Assembly: GCA_019054805.1 (NCBI GenBank) | Contig: JAHQIY010000010.1 | Coordinates: 1,843,501 to 1,907,500 of the forward strand | DNA from: Brachionus manjavacas | Taxonomy: Eukaryota; Rotifera; Eurotatoria; Ploima; Brachionidae | Reading direction: 5' to 3' | DNA length: 64,000 bases | In this document: positions 44,112 through 55,019 of the stretch, in pieces | How positions within the stretch are numbered: position 1 is the first letter of the stretch | How the letters are laid out: each line of letters opens with the position of its first letter | Notes under the pieces: model-generated | Database searches by the model: none | Told to the model about the DNA's origin: nothing | What the model saw: the letters and a program-made list of their open reading frames with translations, nothing else | Translations under genes and position numbers: made by a program

Positions 44112-45050
44112 CCACTCTTTTTTAATTAAAAACAACATCTAATTTAATAAAAACAACATCTTTTTTTTTAAACCAATTATCTTTTATTTATTTTTTATTC
44201 TTTTATAATAAAAAATATCTAATCTAATAAAACATAGATAAAAATAATAAGAAATATATAATTTTAATAAAAAAACACAAAATTAATTAGAAATAATTTT
44301 TTTTAATAAAAAAAATACTCAAAAAAGAATATAATTAATTATTTCTAACATTTGTTTTTGTTCCAAGTGAATCTAATTGTTTGATGTGTTTTTGTGTTTC
44401 TTCTTCATTGTCTTGATGGCAAGTATGTTCATTATCTGAAATAAATACTCGAAATAGATTCTCATCAGCTGTCAATGCATACATTGCTACTTTACATCCA
44501 TTTTTTTTGTATCGACAAAAATATTCCAATTTTCTATCGTTTTTTAATATCTTTGAGCCATTTGAGTTCCAATTTGTTGAGCTGATTGAATTTTGTTCTA
44601 GCTGTTCTTTAAATATTTCATTACTTTCATAATTTTTGTGATGTAGATAGATTTTTCCAGTTCCTCGTGATTTAATTGTTACTGGTTCTTGAAAGTCATC
44701 TTGGTCTGTTGTATCGTCTAACGTATCATCGTTATCCAGTCTTATTTCTTCACTAACCATTCTTATTTATTTTTTTCCTTAATAGTGGCTAACCTTATGT
44801 TTACATCAGGATTTATATAGCATTATAAGAAATAATTGATAATCAAAAATTTGTGAGTAATAAATGATGTTCAATAATAAATTTAGATGATTTTTAATAA
44901 AAAAGAAGCTCACTTATTTTAATAAGTGTTAATTTATTAATTATATTGTTTGATTATTGATTAAAATGTATTTTTATCAGAAGAAAGGATTCTTAAAATA
45001 TTTGTTAATCATCAATTAAATTAGATGTTGTGTTTAATAAAAAAGAGTGG
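44112..45050 (-). mobile_element. MULE-like deletion element nested in the mariner element
   Basis: Inverted ends of about 36 bp start CCACTCTTTTTTAATTAAAA on the left and (reversed) CCACTCTTTTTTATTAAACA on the right, both continuing CAACATCTAATTTAAT. The target duplication is unclear; GTTAATAAT (44100-44108) and TTTAATAAT (45062-45070) are candidates but would require longer, poorly matching ends. The interior carries only the N-terminal finger of a transposase. Confidence 0.7.
44335..44760 (-). CDS. transposon-derived FLYWCH/WRKY-GCM1-type zinc finger
   Basis: An intact 141-codon frame from ATG 44760. The first ~35 residues are acidic. From about residue 50, NYESNEIFKEQLEQNSISST is followed by LEYFCRYKKNGCKVAMYAL and a distal HTCHQ. 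This C...C...H-x-C/H arrangement with the aromatic-basic-Gly-Cys core is the FLYWCH/WRKY-GCM1 finger that begins many MULE transposases. The catalytic and SWIM parts are missing. It may be expressed as a DNA-binding remnant, but more likely it is a passenger of the deleted element. Confidence 0.6.
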   Translation of the reverse strand: MVSEEIRLDNDDTLDDTTDQDDFQEPVTIKSRGTGKIYLHHKNYESNEIFKEQLEQNSISSTNWNSNGSKILKNDRKLEYFCRYKKNGCKVAMYALTADENLFRVFISDNEHTCHQDNEEETQKHIKQLDSLGTKTNVRNN

Positions 45051-45264
45051 ATTTTATTATTTTTAATAATATTTTTATTAATAACGAAGGTATTAAAATT
45101 AATTGCTCATTTATTTTTGTCATTTTTAATTCAAATTGAATATTTTTTTTTGTATCTTAATTAAAATTAAATTTACTACAAGAATATGGAAAGAGATTTA
45201 AAAAAAATCAAAATAGCTTGGAAATGATATTTAAAGTTCGTCTCGATTTTAAATTGTCACCCGT

Positions 45265-46221
45265 TATTTAAAAAAAAAATTTCATTAATTTTACATTAAT
45301 CTTGAGTTTTTGTATTCTATTTTGACCCTAGACTTTAACTTTTGACCGTTTCCGGCCTTACTACTGAATTTTTTCAAATTCAGTGGGTATTTTAAAAACA
45401 ACACGATACGGTGCAGCGCCTTTTTTGTCCTTATGGCAGCGATGATGGCACGGTTATTTTATTTTAAAAATTCCTCTTGTTGATTGATTTTTATTTTTAA
45501 AAGAATAAAATAAATGTATATTAAAACCATTAAAACCATAAATGTTTATTTTTAAAACCCTTTTAATTTTAAAATTCAAACTTCTAAGCGAAAACTATAA
45601 AACTTTTAAATTCTTCTTTTGACAATTTTTTTACCAAGGTTAGACTTTTTTTTAGTTTTAGAACCTAAATGTATTCAATTATGGCATGGTCGTTATTTGA
45701 AATAATAAGTCTAAAACTAATTCTATTTGCTTCAATTCGTGAAATTAAAATTAAATCATCAAAGATATTATTAATTGATCGGCATTTAAAAAAAAAATAA
45801 AATAAAAGTTGGACTTTTGAAAAAATAAAATTTCATGAAAATTTTTGAAAATTTTTCAAAACCTGATTCTGACCTTGAACATTTGGATTAAGTCGCCGTT
45901 TGAAGGTGAAGTGATCTAGGGTTTAATGATTCACAGAGATTTTTTTAGTCATTTTTTTTTATTTACCAATTTTTGTACTCTTGTCTTGCTTTGAGATGGA
46001 TTCTAATGATTTGTCACCTTTTTAGCGGAATTAGCAGAGTGCATTTCGTTGTTGGGTTTTTTACTGACGTGAATGAATTATAATTTAGCGATTTTTTGAC
46101 GCATTAGCCATGAATTTATCAAGTCTGCTATTTTATCAATGTCACTATGGTTATCCAATCTCTGCTAATATCTTCGTATCATCTGTGTACATTTGCAAAT
46201 GTTTGTGAGTAAGTCCAGGAG
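45265..46221. other. intergenic DNA with a short hairpin
   Basis: ACTGAATTT (45363-45371) pairs with AAATTCAGT (45376-45384). The 45300-45460 and 45860-46200 stretches are somewhat less AT-rich, but no protein is recognised. Confidence 0.45.
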
Positions 46222-46224
46222 GTG

Positions 46225-46545
46225 ATGGAAGTATATATTATGTATATGTTATGGGAGTATCCACCAGATGTAAGATATCTAACCAATAGAGCCAACCGAA
46301 TGGCGGTTAGAAAACCCTTCTCTCGCCTACACAAAAACGAGTACATCAAGGCAATATTAGAACATGTTAAAAATCTCGCCATAAAGAATGATTTAACAAT
46401 GGAAATAAAGCAATACCGAGACTCGTTGCAAATGGATACTGGACAGCCCTTTGATGATCTGCTTGACTTTTGCAGCAGTATCAAATACTGTATCAAGACG
46501 GAAATGCGAGCTATGTGCAAGGGCAATGAGATAGGAAGAAGATAA
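46225..46545 (+). CDS. unidentified 106-residue frame, probably LINE-derived
   Basis: ATG 46225 opens MEVYIMYMLWEYPPDVRYLT, ending MRAMCKGNEIGRR. It is basic, helical-looking and of normal amino-acid composition, richer in G+C than the flanks. I recognise no domain. Downstream, at 46742-46820, is a hairpin (GTGCGCT...AGCGCAC) followed by AAGCGGTCTCAGACAAAG and an AAATAAATA tail. This is akin to the 3' end of the LINE at 58847-60071, so the frame may be the last part of a truncated LINE ORF. Confidence 0.4.
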   Translation: MEVYIMYMLWEYPPDVRYLTNRANRMAVRKPFSRLHKNEYIKAILEHVKNLAIKNDLTMEIKQYRDSLQMDTGQPFDDLLDFCSSIKYCIKTEMRAMCKGNEIGRR

Positions 46546-46699
46546 ATAAAGTATTTGACATGAAGAACCGAAATGGGATACGTTTCAAACTATTTGAATT
46601 AATAAAATTTAACCACGGAGAAAAATAAAAGACAAATGATAATTTACTTCATTTTATTTTTTTATTTTTACTTATTTTTATTTACGTATTTTTTAGAGG

Positions 46700-46820
46700 A
46701 AAATCTAACTTAATTTAATTGAATTGTACATATCTTTTACGGTGCGCTTTATTTCACAGCGCACTGAAGTGGTCGAAAAGCGGTCTCAGACAAAGACTTT
46801 AAATAAATATTATGTATAAT
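46700..46820 (+). repeat. LINE 3' tail (family 2)
   Basis: GTGCGCT (46742-46748) pairs with AGCGCAC (46758-46764), followed by AAGCGGTCTCAGACAAAG and AAATAAATAT. AAGCGGTCT also occurs just before the tail at 60030-60070. Confidence 0.6.
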
Positions 46821-48672
46821 AAATAAATTTGGGACTAAGACATACTCTTATGGAACATAATTTTCAATTATATTTTGTAACGAGAGTCCAAAGAAGTTTG
46901 GCCAAAATATTAAATTAAAAAAAAATATGAAAGGAATAATTGCTTCGGATGAAATTTAATACAGATAAAGAATGAATACTTGTATATGTAAAAAATCGAA
47001 AACTCATCAATCGGACAACTAGATCACAAGTAATCATGGTGACCTTGAAAGCTCTAAAATTTCTCCGAAAAGCCAAATTTTCTAACAATTTTTATATATC
47101 GTTGAAAAGAGAATTTAGTGAACTCTCTAATGCCACTTAGTTCTCATTTCTCTTATGCTCAGTTCAAAAGAAATCATCAAAAATATCCAAACGCTTTTTT
47201 TACAAAATTTTGTTGATTGAAAAGAAGCTTAACTTTACCTAAATATTAATAAAATTAATATTTAAAATATGTATGGTAAATGAGCCTAACCGGGTGACCT
47301 ATTTTTTTTATTGCATATTTGGCACTCATTTTATTCAAAAAATCCAAAAATGCTCACCGAATTAGACCAGTTTTTTCTAGTCACCCCTTTACCTCCTGCG
47401 GTTACTTGGGTGAGGCCTTATTGGGTGAATTAGGTTAACCCAGTTACCTCTGATTTTGTAAATATTTAGCCCGAGAACTAACCTCTTTTTCAGGATATTC
47501 ACCGAATTCGCCCAATTAGCCCAATAAGAATTAAAAAAAGGATTTTAAATGTTAGTTTTAAAAATATAAATATTTAAAATATTCTTTATTATTATTCCTT
47601 TAAATATACGCCGCAACACAACTTTTTAGAAAAAAATTTAAACGAATTATTAACGAATTCAAAATAAATTTTATGTTTGATTTTTTTTTAGTAAAAAAGA
47701 TCTGTCTCAGAATGTTGTATAAATTTGAAGCTTGAGTAGTGTTCAATTCTTTTTCAAAAACATCTTTTTTTTGCATATAATATATTGACGATTTTTGATA
47801 ATACAGAATGAATATTTTTATCAAAAAAATCAAATTATTTTTGTAAAAACAAGAGAAACAAAATTTTAAATTTTTCATTAAAAATCATTGTGAAGTCATT
47901 GTGATTATTTTTGTCCTTTCGGTCTAATTAAGTTAAATATTTTATTTTTAGGGGTAAATGGGTGGGATTTTTGGTTATTGAGGTGATACCTCATTAACCT
48001 CTTAACCCACAAAAAATAACAACATTAGACAACGGACCCATCGGCTATCTTAAAATTCTAGTAAAATTTTTTTCTATTAATCAAGACCCGCTGAAAACGA
48101 TAAGCAAATAAGGTCTGTTTTAAATTGTTCCGTCATCGGATCAAAAATTGTCAATCATAATTACTAATTTGAAAAATTCTACCGAATTAGCCGAAAAAAA
48201 ACTTTGAATTAAAAAAAAAGGTTTAAAAATTTTTTAAAAATATTTCATATATATATTTGGATTCCTCTCTTCAAGATTTACAAGGATATGTGGGTTGTTT
48301 AAAAAAAAAATTAAACGATTGATATATTTCGGTTTTTCAAATTACGTCACCGAATTTACATTAAATACATTTAGGCTGTGTTACCATATGGAATCATGAT
48401 TAAGAGTAAATTTATTTAAAAAAAATATAATCGAAAATAAGATGATAGATTTACTGAAATTAAAACTTATAAATTCATGCACCCCAAATATTGAATAAAA
48501 TACTCAAAAATTTATTTTTTTTACTCCAATTTTACTATAATTACATCAATTAATAAGAAAAAAAATAATAAAATGACATTTTTTTTTCATTTCGCATTGG
48601 TATCAAATAAATTAGAAAATACCAAAAATATTAAAAAAAAATTTTTTTTTCGCCACATTTATTTGGAAAAAC
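46821..48672. other. AT-rich spacer with ACC/GGTGA motif patches
   Basis: At 47280-47530 and 47930-48020 words such as GGTGACC, AATTAGCCC and TTAACCT recur in both orientations, like a degraded DNA-transposon end. No frame can be supported. Confidence 0.4.
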
Positions 48673-49137
48673 TTAGTATCTTCTCTCAACCATTTTAGCT
48701 CCACATTTTTCACTAGTGTTGGGATCCGTACAAGCGGACACTTGACCGGCCAAAATTTTCAGCAGAAACCGTGACCGTGTCCGCATTAGCCGGACAACCT
48801 TTTTGAATTTTCTTAATCAAAAAGTTTTTAAAATTTTTTTTTTTTTTTTTCAAAATTTTGCATAAAATTTAGTGACCGCCCGCCAAAAAGTTGGCCGGTT
48901 TTTAAGCCGCCCGTTTATTTTAGACCGTTTAATTTGGCGGTCCAAAAATTAGACCGCCTAGCTGACCGGCCAAATGACCGCAATAAACCGTCCGTGTAAT
49001 GGACCGGTTTGTCTTGACCGTATCCAACACTATTTTTCACTAAACATTTCATGTGCTTGTGTAACTAAATCTATTCTTGGTCTCTTGGATATATTTTCTT
49101 GTATTGACTCATCATTTGAATCGTCATCAGATTCAAC
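48673..49137 (-). pseudogene. open frame split by a hAT MITE (last exon-like)
   Basis: The minus-strand reading VESDDDSNDESIQENISKRP (from 49137) continues to HEMFSEK at the insertion point. Beyond the element it resumes with CGAKMVERRY and a TAA at 48675-48673. Leaving out the insert and one 8-bp duplication gives 45 codons plus stop in one frame. An AAG before the first codon may be a 3' splice site. The acidic/basic nuclear-protein-like composition is not diagnostic; the parent could be a host gene or an older transposase. Confidence 0.6.
48714..49032. mobile_element. hAT MITE with perfect 8-bp target duplication
   Basis: 319 bp bounded by TTTTTCAC on both sides (48706-48713 and 49033-49040). 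Ends are TAGTGTTGGGATCCG on the left and, reversed, TAGTGTTGGATACGG on the right. GACCGGCC/CGGTC words are repeated subterminally, a common hAT transposase-binding arrangement. Eight-base duplications and TAG/CAG ends are the hAT signature. No transposase. Confidence 0.92.
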
Positions 49138-49909
49138 TTAATTTTTTTGTCAATTTAAAAAAATAAATTGTTTTTAATTTAAAAATTAAAAATAAAACAT
49201 CACAAGCATTAATTCAAATTAATTTTCAGTCATTTAAATTGATCGTCTTCTGAAAAATCATTTAAAAAATTAGCTTTATTTAACTTCGTTTAAAGTTAAT
49301 GAGAATTTTGAAAAACTAATGTAGAATTTTTAGTTAAAAAATCTTTAATTTTCGCCTAATCGGTTAAATTTTTGCTGATCAAATTCAATTTTTCTCTTTT
49401 TTTTGAGGCTAATAAAAATCAAACCTTCTTTTTCAAATGCATAAATTCTTTTTAATGATGATTGCTTAATACAAAATATTTTGAGGAAAATAAGCAAAAA
49501 TAAATTTCCTCAAAAATTCTTTATTTTAAATATTTCCTTAAAAAAGAAAAAAAATTCAAATTTTTCTACTCAATCCACATCTAAATTTATTTTCTATTGT
49601 TGTTCAAAAATAAAATAAAGTAAAAAATATGAATGTAAACAAAACATAAGTTCTTTTTTAACACTTTTCAAATTATTTCAATAAATTATTAACAGATTGA
49701 GATTTTAAATTAACTTCAATCACAAAGACACAAAATATTTTATTAAAATCAAACGAATCTCTTTGTCTTTGATCATTTAGTTTAATCAAACTACAAAAAC
49801 CGTCCTGGTCTTTTGCTTTTTTTACTCAATGGCTTCAAGATATTTAAATAAAATTTAAAACAAACAAAAAAAATTTATTTATAAATAAACTTTTTGCTTA
49901 AACGATTAA
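49138..49909. other. AT-rich spacer
   Basis: A minus-strand scrap near 49345-49470 (YAFEKEGLIFISLKKKRK) reads like protein but ends in a stop. It could belong with the split frame at 48673-49137. Confidence 0.4.
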
Positions 49910-51115
49910 CTAAACTTCCAGATTTTCTAGTTCTTCATCTAAATCCTGCAGTTCATCGGCATTGAACAACGACTCATCTATTTCGACATTTTTCTCTTCT
50001 TCGGGATCTTCCCCGCCACACGCCATCCCCAACTTGTCATCTTCTTGCCTCTCTTTGCCAATGGACTTCAAATAATCAAACCTATCATCAGTAGCTAGAG
50101 TGCCCGTGTTATCAGATTCCTTGGCCTGCATGGCGAAAAATTCCGCGTTTATTTCCCGCACCATTATTTTTTCCCCACTTTCGTCCTCTTCATCAGCTCT
50201 TTGCCTATAGTCGACATCTTCGCCGTAGTCTTCTTCGTTGGCAATCATGTCCGGATTGAATGTGAATATATCTCGACCAGTGAGGCCATTTACAAAACCA
50301 AGCTTAAAGTCGGCCTTTTTCTTGTCATCGGACTTCTTTTTCTCCTCTTTTTTCTCTTGCAGTTTCCGGGCCTTCCACTCCAAAAACGTTTCCAGAGTAA
50401 CTTTGGTCACTTTACTTCCCAAACTGGCACGCTCTTTTTCTATCAGCATTTCCAGTGAAATTTTTTCGCCCTCTTCTTTCTTTTTCTCGTCGCTTTTGAG
50501 CGTGAATCCGGGCGGCAGTGCATGCCTGTACATGCAACTCTCGCCATTGGGACAATTCCAAAACCAGCCATAAGTTTTTTTTTCCACTGCTTCTATAAAA
50601 TATTTGCACACAATTTGTGTTTGATTTTTGCGTTGGTTGTCCTCGCCGTGACGCTTGTTGACCACATCTTCGAGCTGAGCGTCGTCCCAACTTTCCATGC
50701 CATTTTGCTCCCGGCAATCTTCGTATATGTTTCGTTTTTCGGCCTTTCGTTCCACTGACAAGTCGTGTGAGAATTTACATTTGTCGCCTTTTTGACACAG
50801 ACCCTGCTTGAAATATACACACACCACTGACTTTGGATCGACGCCCTTGGCAACTTGCTGCTGCGTTAGAACTGGCTTGAACAAGGCGGCTAGCTCTTCT
50901 TTTTTCTGCTTTTCTTCGGCTTTTTTGCGCTCTTTTTCCTCGGCAGTCATGTTATCGCGAGGTTGAAATTTATTCTGCACTTGCTTTTGAACTTGGGCTA
51001 TGAATTTTTGCTGTTTGGCGCCCTTTTTGTTCTTCAAACCAAAGGTCTTGTCTTCGATGATCTTGGTTTTCACCTTTTCCTGGCTTTTCTTGTTAGGCTG
51101 CTGCTTTGGCGGCAT
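49910..51115 (-). CDS. ZC3H15: ZC3H15 / DFRP1 orthologue (zinc finger CCCH protein 15)
   Basis: DFRP1 proteins bind and stabilise the translational GTPase DRG1 and associate with ribosomes in the cytoplasm. I place the start at ATG 51115 (MPPKQQPNKKSQEK), as in animal homologues, giving 401 residues. The upstream in-frame ATG at 51148 overlaps ATTTTTTTAG (AG at 51136-51135), a likely splice or trans-splice acceptor. The family block IIEDKTFGLKNKKGAKQQKF is at 19-38. CCCH finger 1 is C99-C107-C113-H117 (C-x7-C-x5-C-x3-H). CCCH finger 2 is C170-C188-C194-H198 within YGWFWNCPNGESCMYRHALP. The DFRP region ISLEMLIEKERASLG ... VTLETFLEWKARK follows, and an acidic C terminus ends LDEELENLEV. Single exon, intact. 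Confidence 0.97.
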   Translation of the reverse strand: MPPKQQPNKKSQEKVKTKIIEDKTFGLKNKKGAKQQKFIAQVQKQVQNKFQPRDNMTAEEKERKKAEEKQKKEELAALFKPVLTQQQVAKGVDPKSVVCVYFKQGLCQKGDKCKFSHDLSVERKAEKRNIYEDCREQNGMESWDDAQLEDVVNKRHGEDNQRKNQTQIVCKYFIEAVEKKTYGWFWNCPNGESCMYRHALPPGFTLKSDEKKKEEGEKISLEMLIEKERASLGSKVTKVTLETFLEWKARKLQEKKEEKKKSDDKKKADFKLGFVNGLTGRDIFTFNPDMIANEEDYGEDVDYRQRADEEDESGEKIMVREINAEFFAMQAKESDNTGTLATDDRFDYLKSIGKERQEDDKLGMACGGEDPEEEKNVEIDESLFNADELQDLDEELENLEV

Positions 51116-51136
51116 TTTTGAGCTCAAAATAGGTCT

Positions 51137-52094
51137 AAAAAAATTCAAAGTTCTATTCTATTAATCGCCTTATTTATATTAGGTAATAACCAAAAGAAAA
51201 GTTTTTCCTTTTTGTTGTAATTGCATTAGAATTAGCAATTAATTTGAATTTTTGGTTTTGTTTTGCATGCAAGCAATCTATACGTTTGGTTGAAACTTAA
51301 GTTAGGTTTTATTTGAGAGGAAAATTTTGCACCCGGTTAGGTGGATGATTTGTACATAGTTACGAGCTGAAATTTTCGAAAAATTCTTTTTTGCACAGAC
51401 TGGGAAACTTTTTTTTGTTATTAACTTCTTCGATTAAAAAAAAATTTCTGTTCAGAATTTTATTTGTTTGTAGAATTTTCAAGAAAAAATTTTTTTTTTA
51501 AATTTTATTTTATTTTTTAGAGGCTAATTTTAATAAATCATAAAATATGAGAAAAATTTGAAATTTTTGTTAATTTAAATCTAAAATCAAAACATCTCTT
51601 TTAAATAATTAAATAAAAATAGTTTTATTGAAAATGCTTTTTTTTATTCTATTTTTGTTCACTCTTTCAGCAAATTTAGATCTCGAATTTAATTATTAAT
51701 GATGTCATAACGTGATCTGGGCCTAGCTTTTAAATCGTGGTTTTTAAATTGGAATGTTTTATTCGATTTCACATGTTTAACTCATTGTAGATCTAAAACA
51801 TTAATCATGGACATGAGTTAAATGTTTAAATTCTTTTCTTAACACTAGAGGCGCACTAGAGGCGAAAGTTCAAAATATAGATCCCTTATTATATAAATAC
51901 CATAGCGTAATTTCTTGTCTTCGTCTATTTAATTTATTTGTTTGTACTTAACTAGACAGGTTAAAATAAAAATAAAAATTCAATTTATTACATATCTTTT
52001 TATCTTTTTTTTTTATTTCGTTTATTATAATCCTTTTTACTATATTTTTATTTTATTTCATTTTATCTTACATTATTTACTTCTTTTTTTTTAA
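51137..52094. other. intergenic DNA upstream of ZC3H15
   Basis: AT-rich. TTAACACTAGAGGCGCACTA at 51839-51858 recalls a piggyBac-like end with a doubled ACTAGAGGCG word. No gene. Confidence 0.45.
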
Positions 52095-52148
52095 ACTCTG
52101 AAGGAGCATTAGCTCGGTACAAATAAACAAATAAATAAATAATAAATT
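52095..52148 (+). repeat. LINE 3' tail (family 1)
   Basis: CTGAAGGAGCATTAGCTCGG followed by a tail of ATAAACAAATAAATAAATAA. Same family as the reversed copy at 37864-37930. Confidence 0.7.
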
Positions 52149-52161
52149 TTTTATTTAACAC

Positions 52162-52295
52162 TCTTTGCCAAATCTAAAGGTAAACTCTGCAATATCAAAA
52201 TGAACATTGCAGAGTGCACACCATCTAAATGATACTATTTCAATTGAGTTATTTTTGCAGATTTTTGCAGAGCTTACCTTTGGACTTAACAAAGA
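52162..52295. mobile_element. 134-bp inverted-repeat MITE
   Basis: Left TCTTTGCCAAATCTAAAGGT and the reverse complement of the right end (TCTTTGTTAAGTCCAAAGGT) continue AAACTCTGCAA and AAGCTCTGCAA. An internal ACTCTGCAAT...ATTGCAGAGT hairpin adds a further fold. No coding. Confidence 0.7.
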
Positions 52296-52757
52296 ATTTT
52301 AAATCCAAAATGAATCTCTGCAATAATTTTATAAAGAAATAACAACTTATTTGATTATTAAAACTTGGTTTGATTATTTTGAGCTTCAAAAATCGATCTA
52401 AAACTCCAAAATACCCAAAAAAGCTAAATTCGGGTCTTGCAGGTTATTTGACCACATGGTCACGTATGTGACTAGAAACGAAAAAGTTATTAAAAGGGTT
52501 CTAATATAAACCGAATATTTTAGTATTAATCCCAATGAAACCAGCAAATGATATTCAAAAATCGACAAGTTTTTTTTTCCATTAAATAACAAACATTCTA
52601 TTTTAAAAAGATTATTTCAAAATATAGTTTCTAAGTCTACTGCATTGAAATGGGTTATTCTAAGGGGAAAATTAACATTAAGAATTTTATGGGTTTTTTG
52701 ATATTCAGTACAAAAGAACAGAACAAATTGTAAAAAAATTAAATAACTTTTTTGCGA

Positions 52758-53667
52758 AACCATTTGATACTGTTCCGCACAGACGAATAATAGCTAAATT
52801 GAAAGCGTATGGCTTTGATGGTCTGACACTAAAATGGATTGAAGCTTTCTTGAAAAATAGAAGACAACGAGTTGTTCAAAGTGAAATTTTGTCGGATTGG
52901 GTTGAGATTTTTAGCGTTGTACCACAAGGGTCAGTGATTGGTCCACTATTGTTCGTTTTGTATATCAATCATCTACCAAAAGTAATAGAGATTGTTGTCA
53001 AAAAGTATGCAGATGATACTAAAATATTCTCGCAAACGGTATCAGAAATAAGCGCAGTGAAACTACAATCAGATTTAGATTTAATTTTCAAGTGGACTCA
53101 TGATTGTTTTCTTGTCTTCAACACATCAAAATGTGTGGTTATGCATTACGATCATAAAAAAAAGAATTCACTTATTTTATTAGTGGTAAACAGTTATCAA
53201 CGTCAGAAACCGAAAGAGATCTTGGAGTTATCTTCAATACAAATCTTAAATGGAAAAATCAAGTGAAAGAGGCTACAAACAAAGCAAATCAAATGTTGGG
53301 TCGCATCAGAAAATCATTCGCTCGTTTTGATTGTAAGTTATTTAGATCATTGTATTTAACTTTTGTTCGTCCTCTTTTGGAATTTGCTGTGCCTGTATGG
53401 TCTCCAATTCTTTAGTCGGACTGTGAGAATGTTGAAAGGATTCAACGCAGAGCTATGAAATTTGTTTCTTCAATTAGAAACAAACCGTATGAATGCAGAT
53501 TGAAGACTTTGAACATTCCAAATCTGGTGGAAAGAAGAAAAAGAGGTGATCTAATTCAATTATACAAGTTTATGCATGGAATAGAATTGGTTGAAAAAAG
53601 CAACAATTTTACTGTCATCAAAATCCAAGGAAGAGGTCACTGCTTCAAATATCACGGGTCTACTTGA
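52758..53667 (+). pseudogene. LINE reverse transcriptase (jockey/CR1-like), 5'-truncated
   Basis: The plus-strand reading begins in RT motif A (KPFDTVPHRRIIAKLKAYGF), then VVPQGSVIGPLLFVLYINHL (motif B), KKYADDTKIFS (catalytic YADD) and LGVIFNTNLKWKNQV. The thumb region follows with RPLLEFAVPVWSPIL, ERIQRRAMKFVSS and ERRKRGDLIQLYKFMHGIEL. The first 155 codons (52799-53266) are open; then a frameshift and one stop (about 53413) occur. The endonuclease and ORF1 are absent. This is the best-preserved RT in the window. Confidence 0.92.
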
Positions 53668-53905
53668 CCGACATACTATCAAAACTTTTTAACATACCAA
53701 TGAAACTTTTCAACATTCCCGAATTTCATCCCAGCACACTATACTAATTAGCACACTTTTGCTGAAAAACATACCTAATTTTTTGAAACAATTAAAAATC
53801 TGTTTAACATAATAATTTGTGAAATAAAAAAATGTATTAAATAAATTTAGTTTTTTAATAAAAAAAGTATTAAATTCAAGTCAATAAAGTAAATATTTAA
53901 AAAAA

Positions 53906-54043
53906 TCAATTTTTAATCAATGCACTCGCTGCTTTTTTTTGACCACCACGCTTGGGTTTGTTCACGAAATCATTAGACTCTTCTAAGTATCTAATTGCCA
54001 ACAAATGACCACACATTTTAAATTTAAAAAAATACTTACAATT
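53906..54043 (-). pseudogene. SWIM zinc-finger C-terminal fragment
   Basis: Minus-strand reading NCKYFFKFKMCGHLLAIRYL, then NKPKRGGQKKAASALIKN and stop. The C...C-x-H spacing with KYFFKF in between is a SWIM finger. The RGG/KKAxxALI tail is common in MULE transposases and SWIM host proteins. No upstream core is seen, so it is a relic, unrelated in sequence to the one at 20263. Confidence 0.6.
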
Positions 54044-55019
54044 GCTATAAGGAGCTTTAAGATCAATTTTTTTTCAAAGGCAGAGACGAGATAAAAATTT
54101 ATCTTAATTGGTGCAACATTTAAAGTTGCAGCAACTGCCAAGTCTGCTAACGATTTTCAAAATCTAATTAATCTATATTGAAATTTTATTTATGCTTAAC
54201 TCTAAAAATTTAGCAGAACTTGTACTGAATTTCACAAAACCAATTTAATGACATTTCACTCCTTTAGCCAAAATTAATGATGACCTTGATGATGAAAATC
54301 ACCTTTCATCATCAAGATCTTAAATAATGGGTTTATCCCATCTTAATATATGTCTTTTGTCACAGTGTTTTCTTTAATTAAATTGTCAAATAAAATGTAA
54401 CAAAATTACAAGTTTAAATTAAACGATCATATAAAATAAAAATTTTTAAATTTTGAGCTAGACTTATCTTTCCCCATCTTTTTATTTAATGTTAAAATAA
54501 GAATTAAATAAAAATTATTTTTTTTATCAATTTTTAGCTGAATTTTTTTAACTGTATTAAACAAATTTACAATCGCATGAGGGCTAAAAAGAACGTTTAT
54601 AAGCCATTCTGAACTTCCCAAGGGTCATAGGCCTTAAATTATTATTTAAAAGATCTTTGAGTTACTTTTGGTGATAGGGTGCCTTAGGTAATATTTTCTT
54701 GGTCATATATTCATGTTAAGCCAGAACCAGTCAGTAAATTTCTGCAAATCAAAGAAACCTATGAGTCTATTGTGACGAAATTTTTTTTTAACATACCTAA
54801 CGATTAAACCGTGAATTTTGAATAAAAGTTTTGTAATTTTAAAAAATATTTTCTATAAAAGTTATTTGAGCAAGATTTAATAAAAAATTTCTTTAAAATT
54901 TGGCTCAAACAACTTTTGATGTCATGGCTTGACTTATTTTCTTAAAAAAATTTTGGTTAAAAATTAATCATTATTAGAAAAAAAGGAAAAATAATTTTTT
55001 TTAAATTATTTATTTTATA
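54044..55019. other. AT-rich intergenic DNA
   Basis: No gene. A tandem CATCATCAAG-type doublet lies at 54270-54320. Confidence 0.5.

Larger units (their letters stand above)
43001..45264 (-). mobile_element. Tc1/mariner-type element with nested insertion
   Basis: Terminal inverted repeats of about 37 bp: the left starts ACGGGTGACAACATAAAATC and the right (reversed) ACGGGTGACAATTTAAAATC, continuing GAGACGAACTTTAAAT in both. TA flanks each end (42999-43000 and 45265-45266). Inside, on the minus strand, is a broken transposase (43988 to about 43110). Between the transposase start and the right end lies a second inverted-repeat element (44112-45050). Confidence 0.85.

Noticed and set aside
46741-46790. 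Rho-independent terminator-like stem (GTGCGCT...AGCGCAC)
   Set aside because: The context is a LINE 3' end in an animal genome; a bacterial terminator makes no sense here.
50201-50853. several frames within the ZC3H15 gene
   Set aside because: Other-frame shadows of a confidently identified gene.
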